A stretch of DNA of 64,000 nucleotides from JABSQH01 sp039177505 (GTDB lineage: Bacteria; Actinomycetota; Acidimicrobiia; Acidimicrobiales; Ilumatobacteraceae), in contig JBCDFR010000005.1 of the NCBI GenBank assembly GCA_039177505.1, forward strand, positions 1 through 64,000, in the 5' to 3' direction. Below are positions 43,775 to 52,013 of this stretch, one piece after another; the stretch's first letter is position 1; every line of letters starts with the position of its first letter. Below the pieces are notes generated by a model that made no database searches, was not told the origin of the DNA, and saw only the letters and a list, made by a program, of their open reading frames with translations. The translations under genes were made by a program, and so were the position numbers.

Positions 43775-45016
43775 ATGTCGAAGGGCATGCCCTTTGGATC
43801 CCGTCGCCGCGCGCGACTGATCGCTATTCCCGCCGCCCTTGCGCTGGTCGCTGCTGCGTGCGGATCCGATGACGATAGCGAGAGTTCCTCCACGAGCGCC
43901 GACTCAGAGTCGACCGAGTCAGATTCCGCTGAGGCCGTTGGACAGGCGTCCGGCGACGTCCCGACCATCGCCGTGACCACCAATGTGCTCGGCGACGTCG
44001 TGTCGAACCTCGTCTGCGACGCTGCGGACGTAGTGACGTTGATGCCGGTAGGTGCCGACCCGCACGACTTCCAGATCTCGGCCCAAGAAGCGGCTCAGCT
44101 GCGCGAAGCCGATGTGATCATCGTGAACGGTGCCAACTTCGAAGAGGGTCTGACCTCGGCGATCGAGTCCGCTGAGTCCGATGGCATCCAGGTGTACGAA
44201 GCGATCAGCACCGTGCAGACCATCGAATACGGCGAGGGTGGCCACAACCACTCCGACGAAGACCACTCCGACGAGAGCCACTCCGACGAAGACCACTCCG
44301 ACGAGAGCCACTCCGACGAAGACCACTCCGACGAAGACCACTCCGACGAAGACCACTCCGACGAAGACCACTCCGACGAAGACCACTCCGACGAAGACCA
44401 CTCCGACGAGAGCCACTCCGACGAAGACCACTCCGACGACGGCCATGATGACCACGACGACCACGAGGGCCACGACCACAGCGGCGACGACCCGCACTTC
44501 TTCACCGACGTCGGGCAGATGATGCTGGCTGCCGAGGGCATCACGGCGATGCTCTTGGAGATCGATGGCATCGACACAGCGACAGTCGAGGAGTGCTCAG
44601 CTGCTTACATGGCCGAGCTTGAGACCGCCGATGGCGAGGTTGAGGCGTTGATCGCTTCGATCCCCGACGATGGCCGCATCATGGTGACCAACCACGAGGC
44701 ATTCGGCTACTTCGCCGACCGCCACGAGTTCGAGGTCGTCGGCACGGTCATCCCGAGCGGAAGCACGGGTGGAGCTGCCAGCGCTGGTGAACTCGCTGAG
44801 CTCGCCGGCATCATCGAGGCCGAGGGTGTGCCGGCCATCTTCGGCGACACGTCCGCGCCGACGGATGTCGCCGAGGCATTGGCCGCCGAGGTCGGTGGTG
44901 ACGTGGAGGTCGTGGAGCTGTACACCGAGTCGCTCGGCGAACCCGGCAGCGAGGGCGAGACCTACATCGCCATGGTGGTCACCAACGCTGAGCGCATCTC
45001 TGGCGCTCTGGCCTGA
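43775..45016 (+). CDS. Metal-binding lipoprotein with His-Asp repeat (ZnuA-like)
   Basis: 413 aa from ATG 43775 (GGAGGA 7 nt upstream). Lipobox AAAC with Cys29, then an acidic Ser/Asp linker. The cluster A-I binding-protein fold has likely metal ligands His97 (GADPHDF), His241 (DDPHFF), His307 (TNHEAFGYF) and a later Asp (FGDTSAP), the all-His set favouring zinc. Residues 159-218 are twelve HSDE[D/S] pentapeptides followed by a HDDHDDHEGHDH stretch, an extreme version of the His loop that gathers Zn in ZnuA. Permease gene follows 36 nt downstream. Confidence 0.93.
   Translation: MSKGMPFGSRRRARLIAIPAALALVAAACGSDDDSESSSTSADSESTESDSAEAVGQASGDVPTIAVTTNVLGDVVSNLVCDAADVVTLMPVGADPHDFQISAQEAAQLREADVIIVNGANFEEGLTSAIESAESDGIQVYEAISTVQTIEYGEGGHNHSDEDHSDESHSDEDHSDESHSDEDHSDEDHSDEDHSDEDHSDEDHSDEDHSDESHSDEDHSDDGHDDHDDHEGHDHSGDDPHFFTDVGQMMLAAEGITAMLLEIDGIDTATVEECSAAYMAELETADGEVEALIASIPDDGRIMVTNHEAFGYFADRHEFEVVGTVIPSGSTGGAASAGELAELAGIIEAEGVPAIFGDTSAPTDVAEALAAEVGGDVEVVELYTESLGEPGSEGETYIAMVVTNAERISGALA
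44249..44428 (+). repeat. Twelve 15-bp tandem repeats coding HSDE[D/S]
   Basis: Twelve consecutive 15-bp units CACTCCGACGAAGAC (or GAGAGC at the end) encode the pentapeptide His-Ser-Asp-Glu-Asp/Ser. The near-identical DNA suggests recent expansion and copy-number variation between strains. Confidence 0.95.
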
Positions 45017-45052
45017 TACTCGGCGCCGAGTGGGGCGAGCTCACCGGAGCCG

Positions 45053-45895
45053 ATGACTTGGTTGACGGAGGTCTTTGAGCCTTCGTTCATGCAACGTGCG
45101 TTGATCGCCAGCCTGCTGGCGGTCGCCGTCACGTCGCTGGTCGGTACGTGGGTCGTCCTACGCGGGTTGGCATTCCTTGGCGATGCCATCTCGCACGGGG
45201 TGATCCCGGGACTGGCGCTCGCTGTCCTGTGGGGCTTCAGCTTGATTCTTGGAGCGCTGGCGGCAGCGCTGGTCATGGCGATCGCCGTGGCCTTCGTATC
45301 GAGCCGAACGACGGTGCGTGAGGACACGGGCATTGGTCTGCTGTTCGTCGGGATGCTGTCGCTTGGTGTTGTGATCGTGTCGCGAACACGTGCCTTCGCC
45401 ACGGAAGTGACGTCGCTGTTGTTCGGTGACGTGTTGGGCGTGACCTGGTCCGACATCAGACTGCAGCTCGTCGCGGTGGCGGTCGTCGTCGTCGTCAGCG
45501 TCGTGATGTTTCGCCCATTCATGGCGCTCACGTTCAACCGCGACAAAGCCCTCACGCTCGGCATGCGCCCGGGCGTCTCGCATATCGTGTTGATGGCACT
45601 CTTGGCCGTGAGCATTGTTGCCAGCTTTGAAACGGTTGGGACGTTGCTGGTCTTCGGGCTGCTTATCGGTCCACCAGCAACCGCGGGATTGGTCGTCCGG
45701 CGAGTACCCAGCATGATCTTGTTGTCGATGCTGTTTGGCGCGTTGGCTGTTGTCGCCGGCCTGGTCGTCAGCTTTCACTACAGCACGGCCGGTGGAGCGA
45801 CGATGGCGCTGTTCAGCGTGCTGATCTTCTTCGTCGTGCTGGCCATCCGCGAGGCGATCACGGCACTGAGCACCGCACCGGCCGTCGCTCACTGA
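45053..45895 (+). CDS. Metal ABC transporter permease (ZnuB-like)
   Basis: 280 aa with about eight to nine helices in the ABC-3 family fold. Features include the GTWVVLRGLAFLGDAISHG segment at the second helix and LTFNRDKALTLGMRP, the loop contacting the ATPase. Second gene of the znuA-znuB operon; ATPase 42897-43634 is divergent. Zinc permease inferred. Confidence 0.91.
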   Translation: MTWLTEVFEPSFMQRALIASLLAVAVTSLVGTWVVLRGLAFLGDAISHGVIPGLALAVLWGFSLILGALAAALVMAIAVAFVSSRTTVREDTGIGLLFVGMLSLGVVIVSRTRAFATEVTSLLFGDVLGVTWSDIRLQLVAVAVVVVVSVVMFRPFMALTFNRDKALTLGMRPGVSHIVLMALLAVSIVASFETVGTLLVFGLLIGPPATAGLVVRRVPSMILLSMLFGALAVVAGLVVSFHYSTAGGATMALFSVLIFFVVLAIREAITALSTAPAVAH

Positions 45896-45915
45896 ACTAC
45901 CGTCGGCCCCCTCCG

Positions 45916-46593
45916 ATGGAGAACGAGGACGCCGCTTACGATTCGGGCACGGGCGAGATCGCCGCCCGCGAACGCAGCCCCGATCGCGTCGCGACGTTCG
46001 TCGACGCGGTGTTCGCCATCGTGATCACCATCCTCGTGCTCGAGATCGGCGTGCCATCCGACCTCAACGAGCAATCGTTCCGTGAAGCGCTCGACGAGGT
46101 CGGCCCGACCCTGATCGCCTGGATCATCAGCTTTTTGTTGGTCGGGATGTACTGGGTGTGGCACCGAGACTTGTTCAACCGTCTACGCGCAGTGAACCGC
46201 GACGTTGTGTGGCTCAACCTGATCTTCCTCGTGCCGGTGTCGTTGATTCCGTTTGCCTCGGCAGTACTTGGTGACTATCACGACGATCCGATCGCGCTGC
46301 GGCTCTACGGCATCGTGCTGATCGCTGTGAGCCTCACGAAGCTGCTCCTGTACTGGTACGTCCATCACCGGCCGTATCTCCTGCTTGCGCCGGCCAGCCG
46401 ACGTTCGCTTCGCATCGGCGCGCTGATCTCTGCGGCGCCGATTGTGTTGTACATCGCCGCGATTGCCGTCGCCGACATCGCCCACGAGGTGAGCCTCGTG
46501 TTGTTCCTTGCCGTGCCGGGTTCGTACTTCTTGTTGGTCACGCTGTTGCGCGAGCGACCATCGACGGCAGCGGACGCCGAACAGTTCTCGTGA
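45916..46593 (+). CDS. TMEM175 family potassium channel-like protein
   Basis: 225 aa with six helices. The first helix has the family signature RVATFVDAVFAIVITILVLEI (Arg and the F-x-D...FAI-x-x-T pattern that lines the pore). Bacterial TMEM175 proteins are tetrameric K+ channels. The gene is immediately downstream of the permease (20 nt), so it may be co-transcribed with the zinc system, and it converges on the second metal system. Confidence 0.88.
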   Translation: MENEDAAYDSGTGEIAARERSPDRVATFVDAVFAIVITILVLEIGVPSDLNEQSFREALDEVGPTLIAWIISFLLVGMYWVWHRDLFNRLRAVNRDVVWLNLIFLVPVSLIPFASAVLGDYHDDPIALRLYGIVLIAVSLTKLLLYWYVHHRPYLLLAPASRRSLRIGALISAAPIVLYIAAIAVADIAHEVSLVLFLAVPGSYFLLVTLLRERPSTAADAEQFS

Positions 46594-46615
46594 CCCCGAC
46601 GAGTTGGTGGTCGGC

Positions 46616-47464
46616 TCAGTGGGCGTGTTCGATGCCGCGTAGGCGGGCGCGTCCGGCGACCCCCGAGAAACCGAAGGCGAGCACGAACAGGGCTGCGCCG
46701 GTCAGCACGATCGTTGGGCCCGATGCGACGTCGAGGTGATAGCTGAGGTTCATGCCGATGGCGCCGGTCAACGCACCGATCACGGTGGCGATGATCAGCA
46801 TTGTCGAGAACCGCGAGGTCAACAGGCGAGCGATCACTGCCGGTACCACCAACGCCGCCGCGATCAGGGTGACGCCCATCACGTTCATCGTCACCAAGAT
46901 TGCGGCGGCGAGCAGCAGCATGAGCACCGCGTCGGTCAGGGTGACACGTACTCCCGAGATCTCTGCGACCTCGGGATTGAACGTCACGAAGAGCAGACGC
47001 CGGTACGACACGACGATGGTCAGGACGGTGATGGCGGTGACGACGAGAATCAGCCAGACGTCGCCGATGCTGACGCCCAGTACGTTGCCGAACAGCGCTG
47101 CTTCGGCGTTGCGGTCCGTCGTTCCGAAGATCTGGACGAGCGCCAACCCGAGCGCGAACGACGCCGTGGTCACCACGCCGATCGCGGCATCGGAACCTAC
47201 CGGTCGGCGGCGGGTGATACCGCCGATCATGAGCGCCGTCGCCAGTCCCCACACGCCTGCTCCCAGGAACACGTTGACCCCGAGGAGCGATGCGGCGGCG
47301 AATCCACCGAAGATCGAGTGCGACAACCCGTGGCCGATGTAGCTCATCGAACGGAGTACGACGTAACAGCCGATGAGCCCGCACAACGCGCCGGCCACGG
47401 TGGCGACGATCAACCCGTTGCGGAAGAACTCGAACTCGTAGGGCCGCAGCAGCTCGTCGATCAC
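46616..47464 (-). CDS. Metal ABC transporter permease, second system
   Basis: 282 aa from GTG 47464. It overlaps the ATPase stop by 4 nt (GTGA), so translation is coupled. ABC-3 fold with eight to nine helices; the LRSMSYIGHGLSHSIFGG segment and LLFVTFNPEVAEISG loop match ZnuB/MntB-type permeases. Third gene of the minus-strand operon SBP-ATPase-permease. Confidence 0.9.
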   Translation of the reverse strand: MIDELLRPYEFEFFRNGLIVATVAGALCGLIGCYVVLRSMSYIGHGLSHSIFGGFAAASLLGVNVFLGAGVWGLATALMIGGITRRRPVGSDAAIGVVTTASFALGLALVQIFGTTDRNAEAALFGNVLGVSIGDVWLILVVTAITVLTIVVSYRRLLFVTFNPEVAEISGVRVTLTDAVLMLLLAAAILVTMNVMGVTLIAAALVVPAVIARLLTSRFSTMLIIATVIGALTGAIGMNLSYHLDVASGPTIVLTGAALFVLAFGFSGVAGRARLRGIEHAH

Positions 47465-48243
47465 GATGCGATCTCGATCGAGTCGGTCGGCGCATCGACG
47501 ATCACCGGCATGCCGGCGTGTTGCAGTACCTGCATCGGCGAGCCGAAGGTCGCCTCGAGGTTCGCCGGTGTCAGCACGTCGGTGGGTCGGCCCTCTCCGA
47601 TCACTCGACCGTTGAGGCACACTACGTGGGGGAGGTGGGCAGCGATCCCGTTGAGGTCGTGCGTGGTGATGAGCACTGCCATGCCGGACTGCCGAAGTTC
47701 GTCGAGGAGGTGCAGCACCTCGTGGCGAGTCTTCACGTCGAGGCCGCTGGTTGGCTCGTCGAGAAGGAGCACGTCGGCGTCGGTCATGAGCGCACGCGCT
47801 AGGAACATCCGTTGTTGCTGACCTCCGGACAATGCCCGGATGTGTCGGTCAGCGAGCTCGGCGATCCCCAGTCGATCGAGCACGTCGAGCAGCTTGTCTC
47901 GCTCGGCTCTCCGCTCCTGGCGAGTGGACCAGAAGCGGCGCAGCGGCCGCGTCCGCGCCATCAACACGCACTCGGTGACGGTGACGGGAAAGTCCCAGTC
48001 GACCTTCTCCAGCTGCGGTACGAACCCGAACGACACGCCTGGGCCGCGCTCGACCGTGCCACGGACGGGTTCGAGCGCGCCAGACACCGCTCGAAGCAGC
48101 GTCGACTTCCCTGAACCGGACGGGCCGACGACGCCGATGAAGTCACCACGCGAGATGTCGAGGTCGACCGCGTCGAGGACCGGCGTGCCGTCGTACGAGC
48201 ACGTCACCCCTCGTGCGCTGAGGATCGGACCTTCGGCGTGCAC
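47461..48243 (-). CDS. Metal ABC transporter ATPase, second system
   Basis: 260 aa from GTG 48243, 4 nt after the binding-protein stop. Walker A GPSGSGKST (about 40-48), Q-loop FVPQLEKVDWDFP, signature ALSGGQQQR, Walker B VLLLDEPTSGLD, switch His TTHDLNGIA. The D-W-D-F-P Q-loop and overall form match the manganese/zinc (MntB/TroB-like) branch. Middle gene of the operon. Confidence 0.92.
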   Translation of the reverse strand: MHAEGPILSARGVTCSYDGTPVLDAVDLDISRGDFIGVVGPSGSGKSTLLRAVSGALEPVRGTVERGPGVSFGFVPQLEKVDWDFPVTVTECVLMARTRPLRRFWSTRQERRAERDKLLDVLDRLGIAELADRHIRALSGGQQQRMFLARALMTDADVLLLDEPTSGLDVKTRHEVLHLLDELRQSGMAVLITTHDLNGIAAHLPHVVCLNGRVIGEGRPTDVLTPANLEATFGSPMQVLQHAGMPVIVDAPTDSIEIAS

Positions 48244-48247
48244 GGGA

Positions 48248-49300
48248 CTACTGAGGGTACTCAGCGTTGTCTGGAGCCGCTCCGCAGATCTCGAATGCCT
48301 CGAGCGCCGCCGGGTCGCCGCCCAACGCTTCGGTCATGGTGATGTAGTTCGAGCGCATCAACCCGACCCACGAGTGGTCGTCGTCTCCGGGCTCGCCGGG
48401 CAGGTCGTCGTCGCGCAGCGTGTCGACGTACGTGCCGCCGGCCTCGTTGGCGATCTGGTCGAGCACGGGCGACGGGAACACCTCGGAACCGAACAGCGCA
48501 GGTACGCCGGTGGTGCTGACCTGATCGATCAGGTCAGCCACTTCACGCGGTGACGGGTCGCCGAAGTCGGCAGGCTGGATGGCGCCGATGACCTCGAAGC
48601 CGTAGTTCTCGGCGAAGTAGGCGTATGCGTCGTGGTACGTGAGGAGCTGCTTGTTCTCCTCTGGGATGGTGTCGAATGCTTCACGCATCGCCGTGTCGAG
48701 GCCGTCGACGCACTCGGCGAGCGTGTCGTAGTTCGCCGCATACTCATCGGCGTTGTCCGGGTCGACATCGCTCATCGTGTCGCGGATGATGGCTGCGTAG
48801 TTCAGTGCCAGCGACGGGTCGGTCCACAGGTGGGGGTTCGGCTTGCCCTCGTCTTCGGGGAACGAGAAGTCGTACTTGTAGTCCTCGGGGTCGATCGTCT
48901 CGTCGCCGAGCTCGATGAGTGGGGTCTCGTCGGGCTTGTTGGCCAGCGCCAGTTCCTTGGTGGGCTCTTCGAGCACGAGTCCGTTGATGAAGATCACGTT
49001 GGCGTCGGTGACGAGTTCGGCCACGCTCGGTTGCGGCTCAAAGGTGTGCGAGTTCGTTCCTTCGGGGACGATTCCGATGATCGCTGCGTTGTCGCCGATC
49101 ACATTGGCCGCGAGCGAGGTGATTGGGGCGACGGTGGTGGCGATGAGGAGGTCTGCCTCTGCCGCCGCTTCGTCGGCGCCGTCGCTCGATCCGGCTTCGT
49201 CGTCGTCGGAACCGCAGGCGGCCGCGACGAGGCCGAGCGTCACGGCGGTGGCGAGAACGCGCCGCGAGGTCGTGGGGAGGGAGGGGGGACGTAAAAGCAC
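48248..49300 (-). CDS. Metal-binding lipoprotein, second system (TroA/ZnuA-like)
   Basis: 350 aa from GTG 49300. Lipobox AAAC with Cys29 then an acidic linker. Ligands: His85 (TNSHTF), His157 (NPHLWT), His223 (TYHDAYAYF) and Glu273 (FGSEVF). His rather than Glu at the third position resembles Zn/TroA-type proteins rather than strictly Mn PsaA-type; metal remains uncertain (Zn or Mn). No His-rich loop, unlike the first system. First gene of a three-gene operon. Confidence 0.9.
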   Translation of the reverse strand: MLLRPPSLPTTSRRVLATAVTLGLVAAACGSDDDEAGSSDGADEAAAEADLLIATTVAPITSLAANVIGDNAAIIGIVPEGTNSHTFEPQPSVAELVTDANVIFINGLVLEEPTKELALANKPDETPLIELGDETIDPEDYKYDFSFPEDEGKPNPHLWTDPSLALNYAAIIRDTMSDVDPDNADEYAANYDTLAECVDGLDTAMREAFDTIPEENKQLLTYHDAYAYFAENYGFEVIGAIQPADFGDPSPREVADLIDQVSTTGVPALFGSEVFPSPVLDQIANEAGGTYVDTLRDDDLPGEPGDDDHSWVGLMRSNYITMTEALGGDPAALEAFEICGAAPDNAEYPQ

Positions 49301-49453
49301 GGGCGCACGCTACCGCTATTGCGAATTGCTCGCATCACCGGACTGTCTGCAATACCCGTGGGTGCGGCCTCCGTCGATGCCCGCTGCTCGTGTCGCGTCG
49401 CCAACGGCAAGCCAGTCGATGTGGATTGCCTCGGCGCAACCCGCGTCGCGTCG

Positions 49454-49477
49454 CCTGATCGAGGGATGTCGGTCAGG
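49454..49477 (-). terminator. Hairpin over the stop of glycine-rich gene 1
   Basis: CCTGATCGA and TCGGTCAGG form a 9-bp stem (one wobble) around a 6-nt loop, covering the stop codon of the first glycine-rich gene. A near-identical hairpin occupies the same place after paralogue 2 (50692-50715). Terminator or mRNA-stabilising element; T tract absent. Confidence 0.45.
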
Positions 49478-50600
49478 CTTCGTAGTAGAACCACACCGAC
49501 GCGTGGTCAGTGTTGGGATCTTTCCAGCCGGGCAGGTCCAAGACGTACCGCGGGTTGGGATCCCGCAGATCAAACTCGCCGGTGGGCGCAGCTGCGTACG
49601 ATCCGCCGCCGGCGCCACCCCAGGTCTTGTCCCCGCCGCCTCCGCCGCCGTTGCCGCCGCCACCACCGGCTGAGTTGTGGCCGTTCCATGCGCCACCGGC
49701 GCCTGCGATGTAACCCTTCGGAACCGGACAATTGCAACTTTCGGCGGCGACGGGGTTGCCGTCGGCGTCGGTCCATGGCTGGATCCCGCCGTCGCGGGAG
49801 CCGCCCGGACCGCCGATCCCGTCGTAACCATCACGATCGCCGCCAGCGGTTTGGCGCCCACCGATTCCGGCATTGCCCGGCATCGGCTGATGCCCGATGG
49901 GCTCGTCGTCCGGGCACGTCGAGCCGTTGGTCGAGTAGCCGCCGCTGGCGGTCGCGGGGCTGGTGCCGGGACCGCTCGCGCCGGCGTTCTCTTGCTCCGC
50001 GTCGACGAATCCGCCCGCACCGCCGTTGCCTTCACCGCACCATTTGTACACGGGTCGGTTGAAAACGTACTCCGTCCACTCGATCTTTCGGCCTCGTGCG
50101 CCGCCGCCGCCGGCGATGACGATGACATCGTCGATGGTGCTGACCTCGATCGGCGCGGTCGTCACGACGGTCGATGAACCGCCAGCGTAGGGGTCCTCGC
50201 CCCGGCCCCCTGAGGTCAGGTACACGTAGAGGTCATCGGATGCGTCCAAGTCGATGAGCGTCTGTGCTCGGCCACCTCCGCCGCCCTTACTCGTTGCGCC
50301 GGGTTGACCTGCGGCGTGCACGTACAAAGCCCCGCTGCCGCCGGAGGGGAGCTCGACCACGCCCGTCGACGTCACCTCGCACAACAAATATCTGTCGCTC
50401 TCCTCGCCGATCGGGTAGTGCTCGGTGCAGATCGGTGTCACTGTCGGCATCGTCGACGCAGTCGATGCTGTGGGCTCCGCGCTCGCCGTGTTCGCCGCAA
50501 CCGTTGTGCCGGCCGCCAACGCAGTGGCCAGTCCAACAGCCGCGACGGGTGACATACGTCGACCGTTGTGGCGATCTGTTGGGGGGGACGATCGAAACAT
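49473..50600 (-). CDS. Secreted glycine-rich protein, paralogue 1
   Basis: 375 aa from ATG 50600, with GAGGAG ahead; longer in-frame extension is Arg-rich and covers the leader and the next gene. N-terminal NGRRMSPVAAVGLATALAAG is a signal peptide with a twin-arginine-like motif, cleaved after about residue 41. The mature part has a beta-rich N-terminal segment (CTEHYP, LCEVTSTGVVELPSGGSG), then dense Gly clusters (KGGGGGRAQTL; AGGGGARG; SAGGGGGNGGGGGG) and conserved ESCNCPVP and a terminal VWFYYEA. It resembles glycine-rich domains of ALK/LTK type (bacterial Gly_rich families). Surface or matrix role inferred. One of three tandem copies. Confidence 0.82.
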   Translation of the reverse strand: MFRSSPPTDRHNGRRMSPVAAVGLATALAAGTTVAANTASAEPTASTASTMPTVTPICTEHYPIGEESDRYLLCEVTSTGVVELPSGGSGALYVHAAGQPGATSKGGGGGRAQTLIDLDASDDLYVYLTSGGRGEDPYAGGSSTVVTTAPIEVSTIDDVIVIAGGGGARGRKIEWTEYVFNRPVYKWCGEGNGGAGGFVDAEQENAGASGPGTSPATASGGYSTNGSTCPDDEPIGHQPMPGNAGIGGRQTAGGDRDGYDGIGGPGGSRDGGIQPWTDADGNPVAAESCNCPVPKGYIAGAGGAWNGHNSAGGGGGNGGGGGGDKTWGGAGGGSYAAAPTGEFDLRDPNPRYVLDLPGWKDPNTDHASVWFYYEA

Positions 50601-50690
50601 CAAAACTCCTCGGGCAACCATTGCCACATTTGGGGGGATAGCTCTCAACGAATCGAGTTGAGTCGGTGCAATGTGGGGAAACTGAACGTG
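50601..50690 (-). promoter_or_regulatory. Conserved leader of glycine-rich gene 1
   Basis: The roughly 90-nt 5-prime region shared by the three paralogues. It contains ACCGACTCAACTCGA and CTCAAC/GTTGAG inverted repeat (7-nt loop) and the SD-containing CGAGGAGTTTTG before ATG. Conservation may be promoter, regulator site or a regulatory RNA. Confidence 0.5.
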
Positions 50691-50691
50691 G

Positions 50692-50715
50692 CCTGATCGA
50701 GGGGTGTCGGTCAGG
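50692..50715 (-). terminator. Hairpin over the stop of glycine-rich gene 2
   Basis: Same 9-bp stem (CCTGATCGA / TCGGTCAGG) and GGGGTG loop as at 49454-49477, located at the stop of paralogue 2. Its preservation in two copies suggests function. Confidence 0.45.
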
Positions 50716-51847
50716 TTTCGTAAAAGAACCACACCGACGCGTGTTCGGTGTTGGGGTCGTTCCAGTCGGGCAGGTCCACGAGGTCGCGTGGGTCGGGCTG
50801 CTGCAAGGTCCATTCGTTGGTGTCGCCGGTGGGTGCAGCCACGGCTGATCCGCCGCCGGCGCCGCCAAAGGCCTTGTCGCCGCCGCCGCCGCCGCCGTTG
50901 CCGCCGCCACCACCGGCTGAGTCGTGGCCGTTCCATGCGCCACCGGCACCTGCGGTGTACCCGGTCGGAGCTGGACAATTGCAACTGTCGGCAGCGACGG
51001 GGTTGCCGTCGGCGTCGAGCCATGGCTGGATCCCGCCGTTGCGGGAGCCGCCAGGACCGCCGATCCCGTTGGCGCCATCACGATCGCCGCCTGCGGTTTG
51101 AATCCCACCGATTCCGTTGTGGCCTGGCGTCGGCTGATGCCCAATGGGCTCACCATGGCAGCTACTGCCGGCGGTCGAGTACTCGCCGCTGGCGGCCGCG
51201 GCGCTGGTGCCGGGACCGCTCGCGCCGGAGTTCTCGGTCTCCGCGTCGACACGTCCGCCCGCACCGCCGCTCCCTGCACCGCAGGGGTTGTCGATGCACG
51301 CTGGCCATGCAGTTGTACAGTCCTTCCACTCGAGTTCTCGGCCTTGTGCGCCGCCGCCGGCGGCGATGGCGACCACGTCGTAGACGGTGGTGTACTCGAT
51401 CGGCTTGGTCGTCACGACGGTTGCCGAGCCGCCCGCGTAGCGGTCGTGGACTGGGCCTTCGGGTGTCATGTACACGAAGAGGTCATCGAAGTCCCCGGGG
51501 ATGAGCGTTTGTGCTCGGCCACCTGCGCCGCCCTCGTCTCCTGCGCCGGGTTGACCGGCAGCGTGCACGAATACAGGACCGGGGCCGCGGGACGGCAGAT
51601 CGACCACTCCCGATGCCGTCACCTCGCACAGCATGTAGCTGGTGTCCTTGACCAGGGTGCAGATTGGTGTGACTGGCGGCAACGTCGACGCTGTGGACGC
51701 CGCGCTCACCGGCGTTGACGCTGTGCTGACCGTGTTCGTAGCAACCGATGTGCCGGCTGCCAACGCGGTCGCCAGTCCAACAGCCGCGACCGGTGACATC
51801 CGACGGCGACGGTTGTGGTGATCTGTCGGGGGAAACGATCGAAACAT
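50711..51847 (-). CDS. Secreted glycine-rich protein, paralogue 2
   Basis: 378 aa from ATG 51847 (CATCAAGACTCCTC context gives GAGGAG on the coding strand). The signal region NRRRRMSPVAAVGLATALAAG is again RR-type. It has the same architecture as paralogue 1: a Cys-containing head (PICTLVKDTSYMLCEV), Gly-rich blocks, ADSCNCPAPTGY and terminal VWFFYET. It differs by an insertion of Cys-bearing residues (DCTTAWPACIDNPCGAG). Longest of the three. Confidence 0.82.
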   Translation of the reverse strand: MFRSFPPTDHHNRRRRMSPVAAVGLATALAAGTSVATNTVSTASTPVSAASTASTLPPVTPICTLVKDTSYMLCEVTASGVVDLPSRGPGPVFVHAAGQPGAGDEGGAGGRAQTLIPGDFDDLFVYMTPEGPVHDRYAGGSATVVTTKPIEYTTVYDVVAIAAGGGAQGRELEWKDCTTAWPACIDNPCGAGSGGAGGRVDAETENSGASGPGTSAAAASGEYSTAGSSCHGEPIGHQPTPGHNGIGGIQTAGGDRDGANGIGGPGGSRNGGIQPWLDADGNPVAADSCNCPAPTGYTAGAGGAWNGHDSAGGGGGNGGGGGGDKAFGGAGGGSAVAAPTGDTNEWTLQQPDPRDLVDLPDWNDPNTEHASVWFFYET

Positions 51848-51950
51848 CAAGACTCCTCAGTCAACCATGGCCAAACATGCGGGGATGGCCCTCAACGTTT
51901 CAAGTTCAGTCGGCGCGATGTTCGGGGAACCTGAACGCGGCCTGAAGTCT
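51848..51950 (-). promoter_or_regulatory. Conserved leader of glycine-rich gene 2
   Basis: Region homologous to the leaders of paralogues 1 and 3: GAGACTTCAGGCC, CGAACATCGCGCCGACT, TTGGCCATGGTTG and the GAGGAG SD occur in the same order before the ATG. Confidence 0.55.
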
Positions 51951-52013
51951 CCCCGCTCTGCCGCGTCGTGTGTTCGGGCGTCAGCGTTCCCTGTTCGAGG
52001 GGTCCGATTTCGT

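Noticed and set aside
44249..44428. Regular 15-bp repeats that look like a CRISPR array
   Set aside because: There are no spacers; units abut and are in frame in the zinc-binding lipoprotein.
50601..51023. N-terminal extension of glycine-rich gene 1
   Set aside because: The frame is open through the leader and the end of the next paralogue but the product is Arg-rich; the ATG at 50600 with GAGGAG and the signal peptide is clearly the start.
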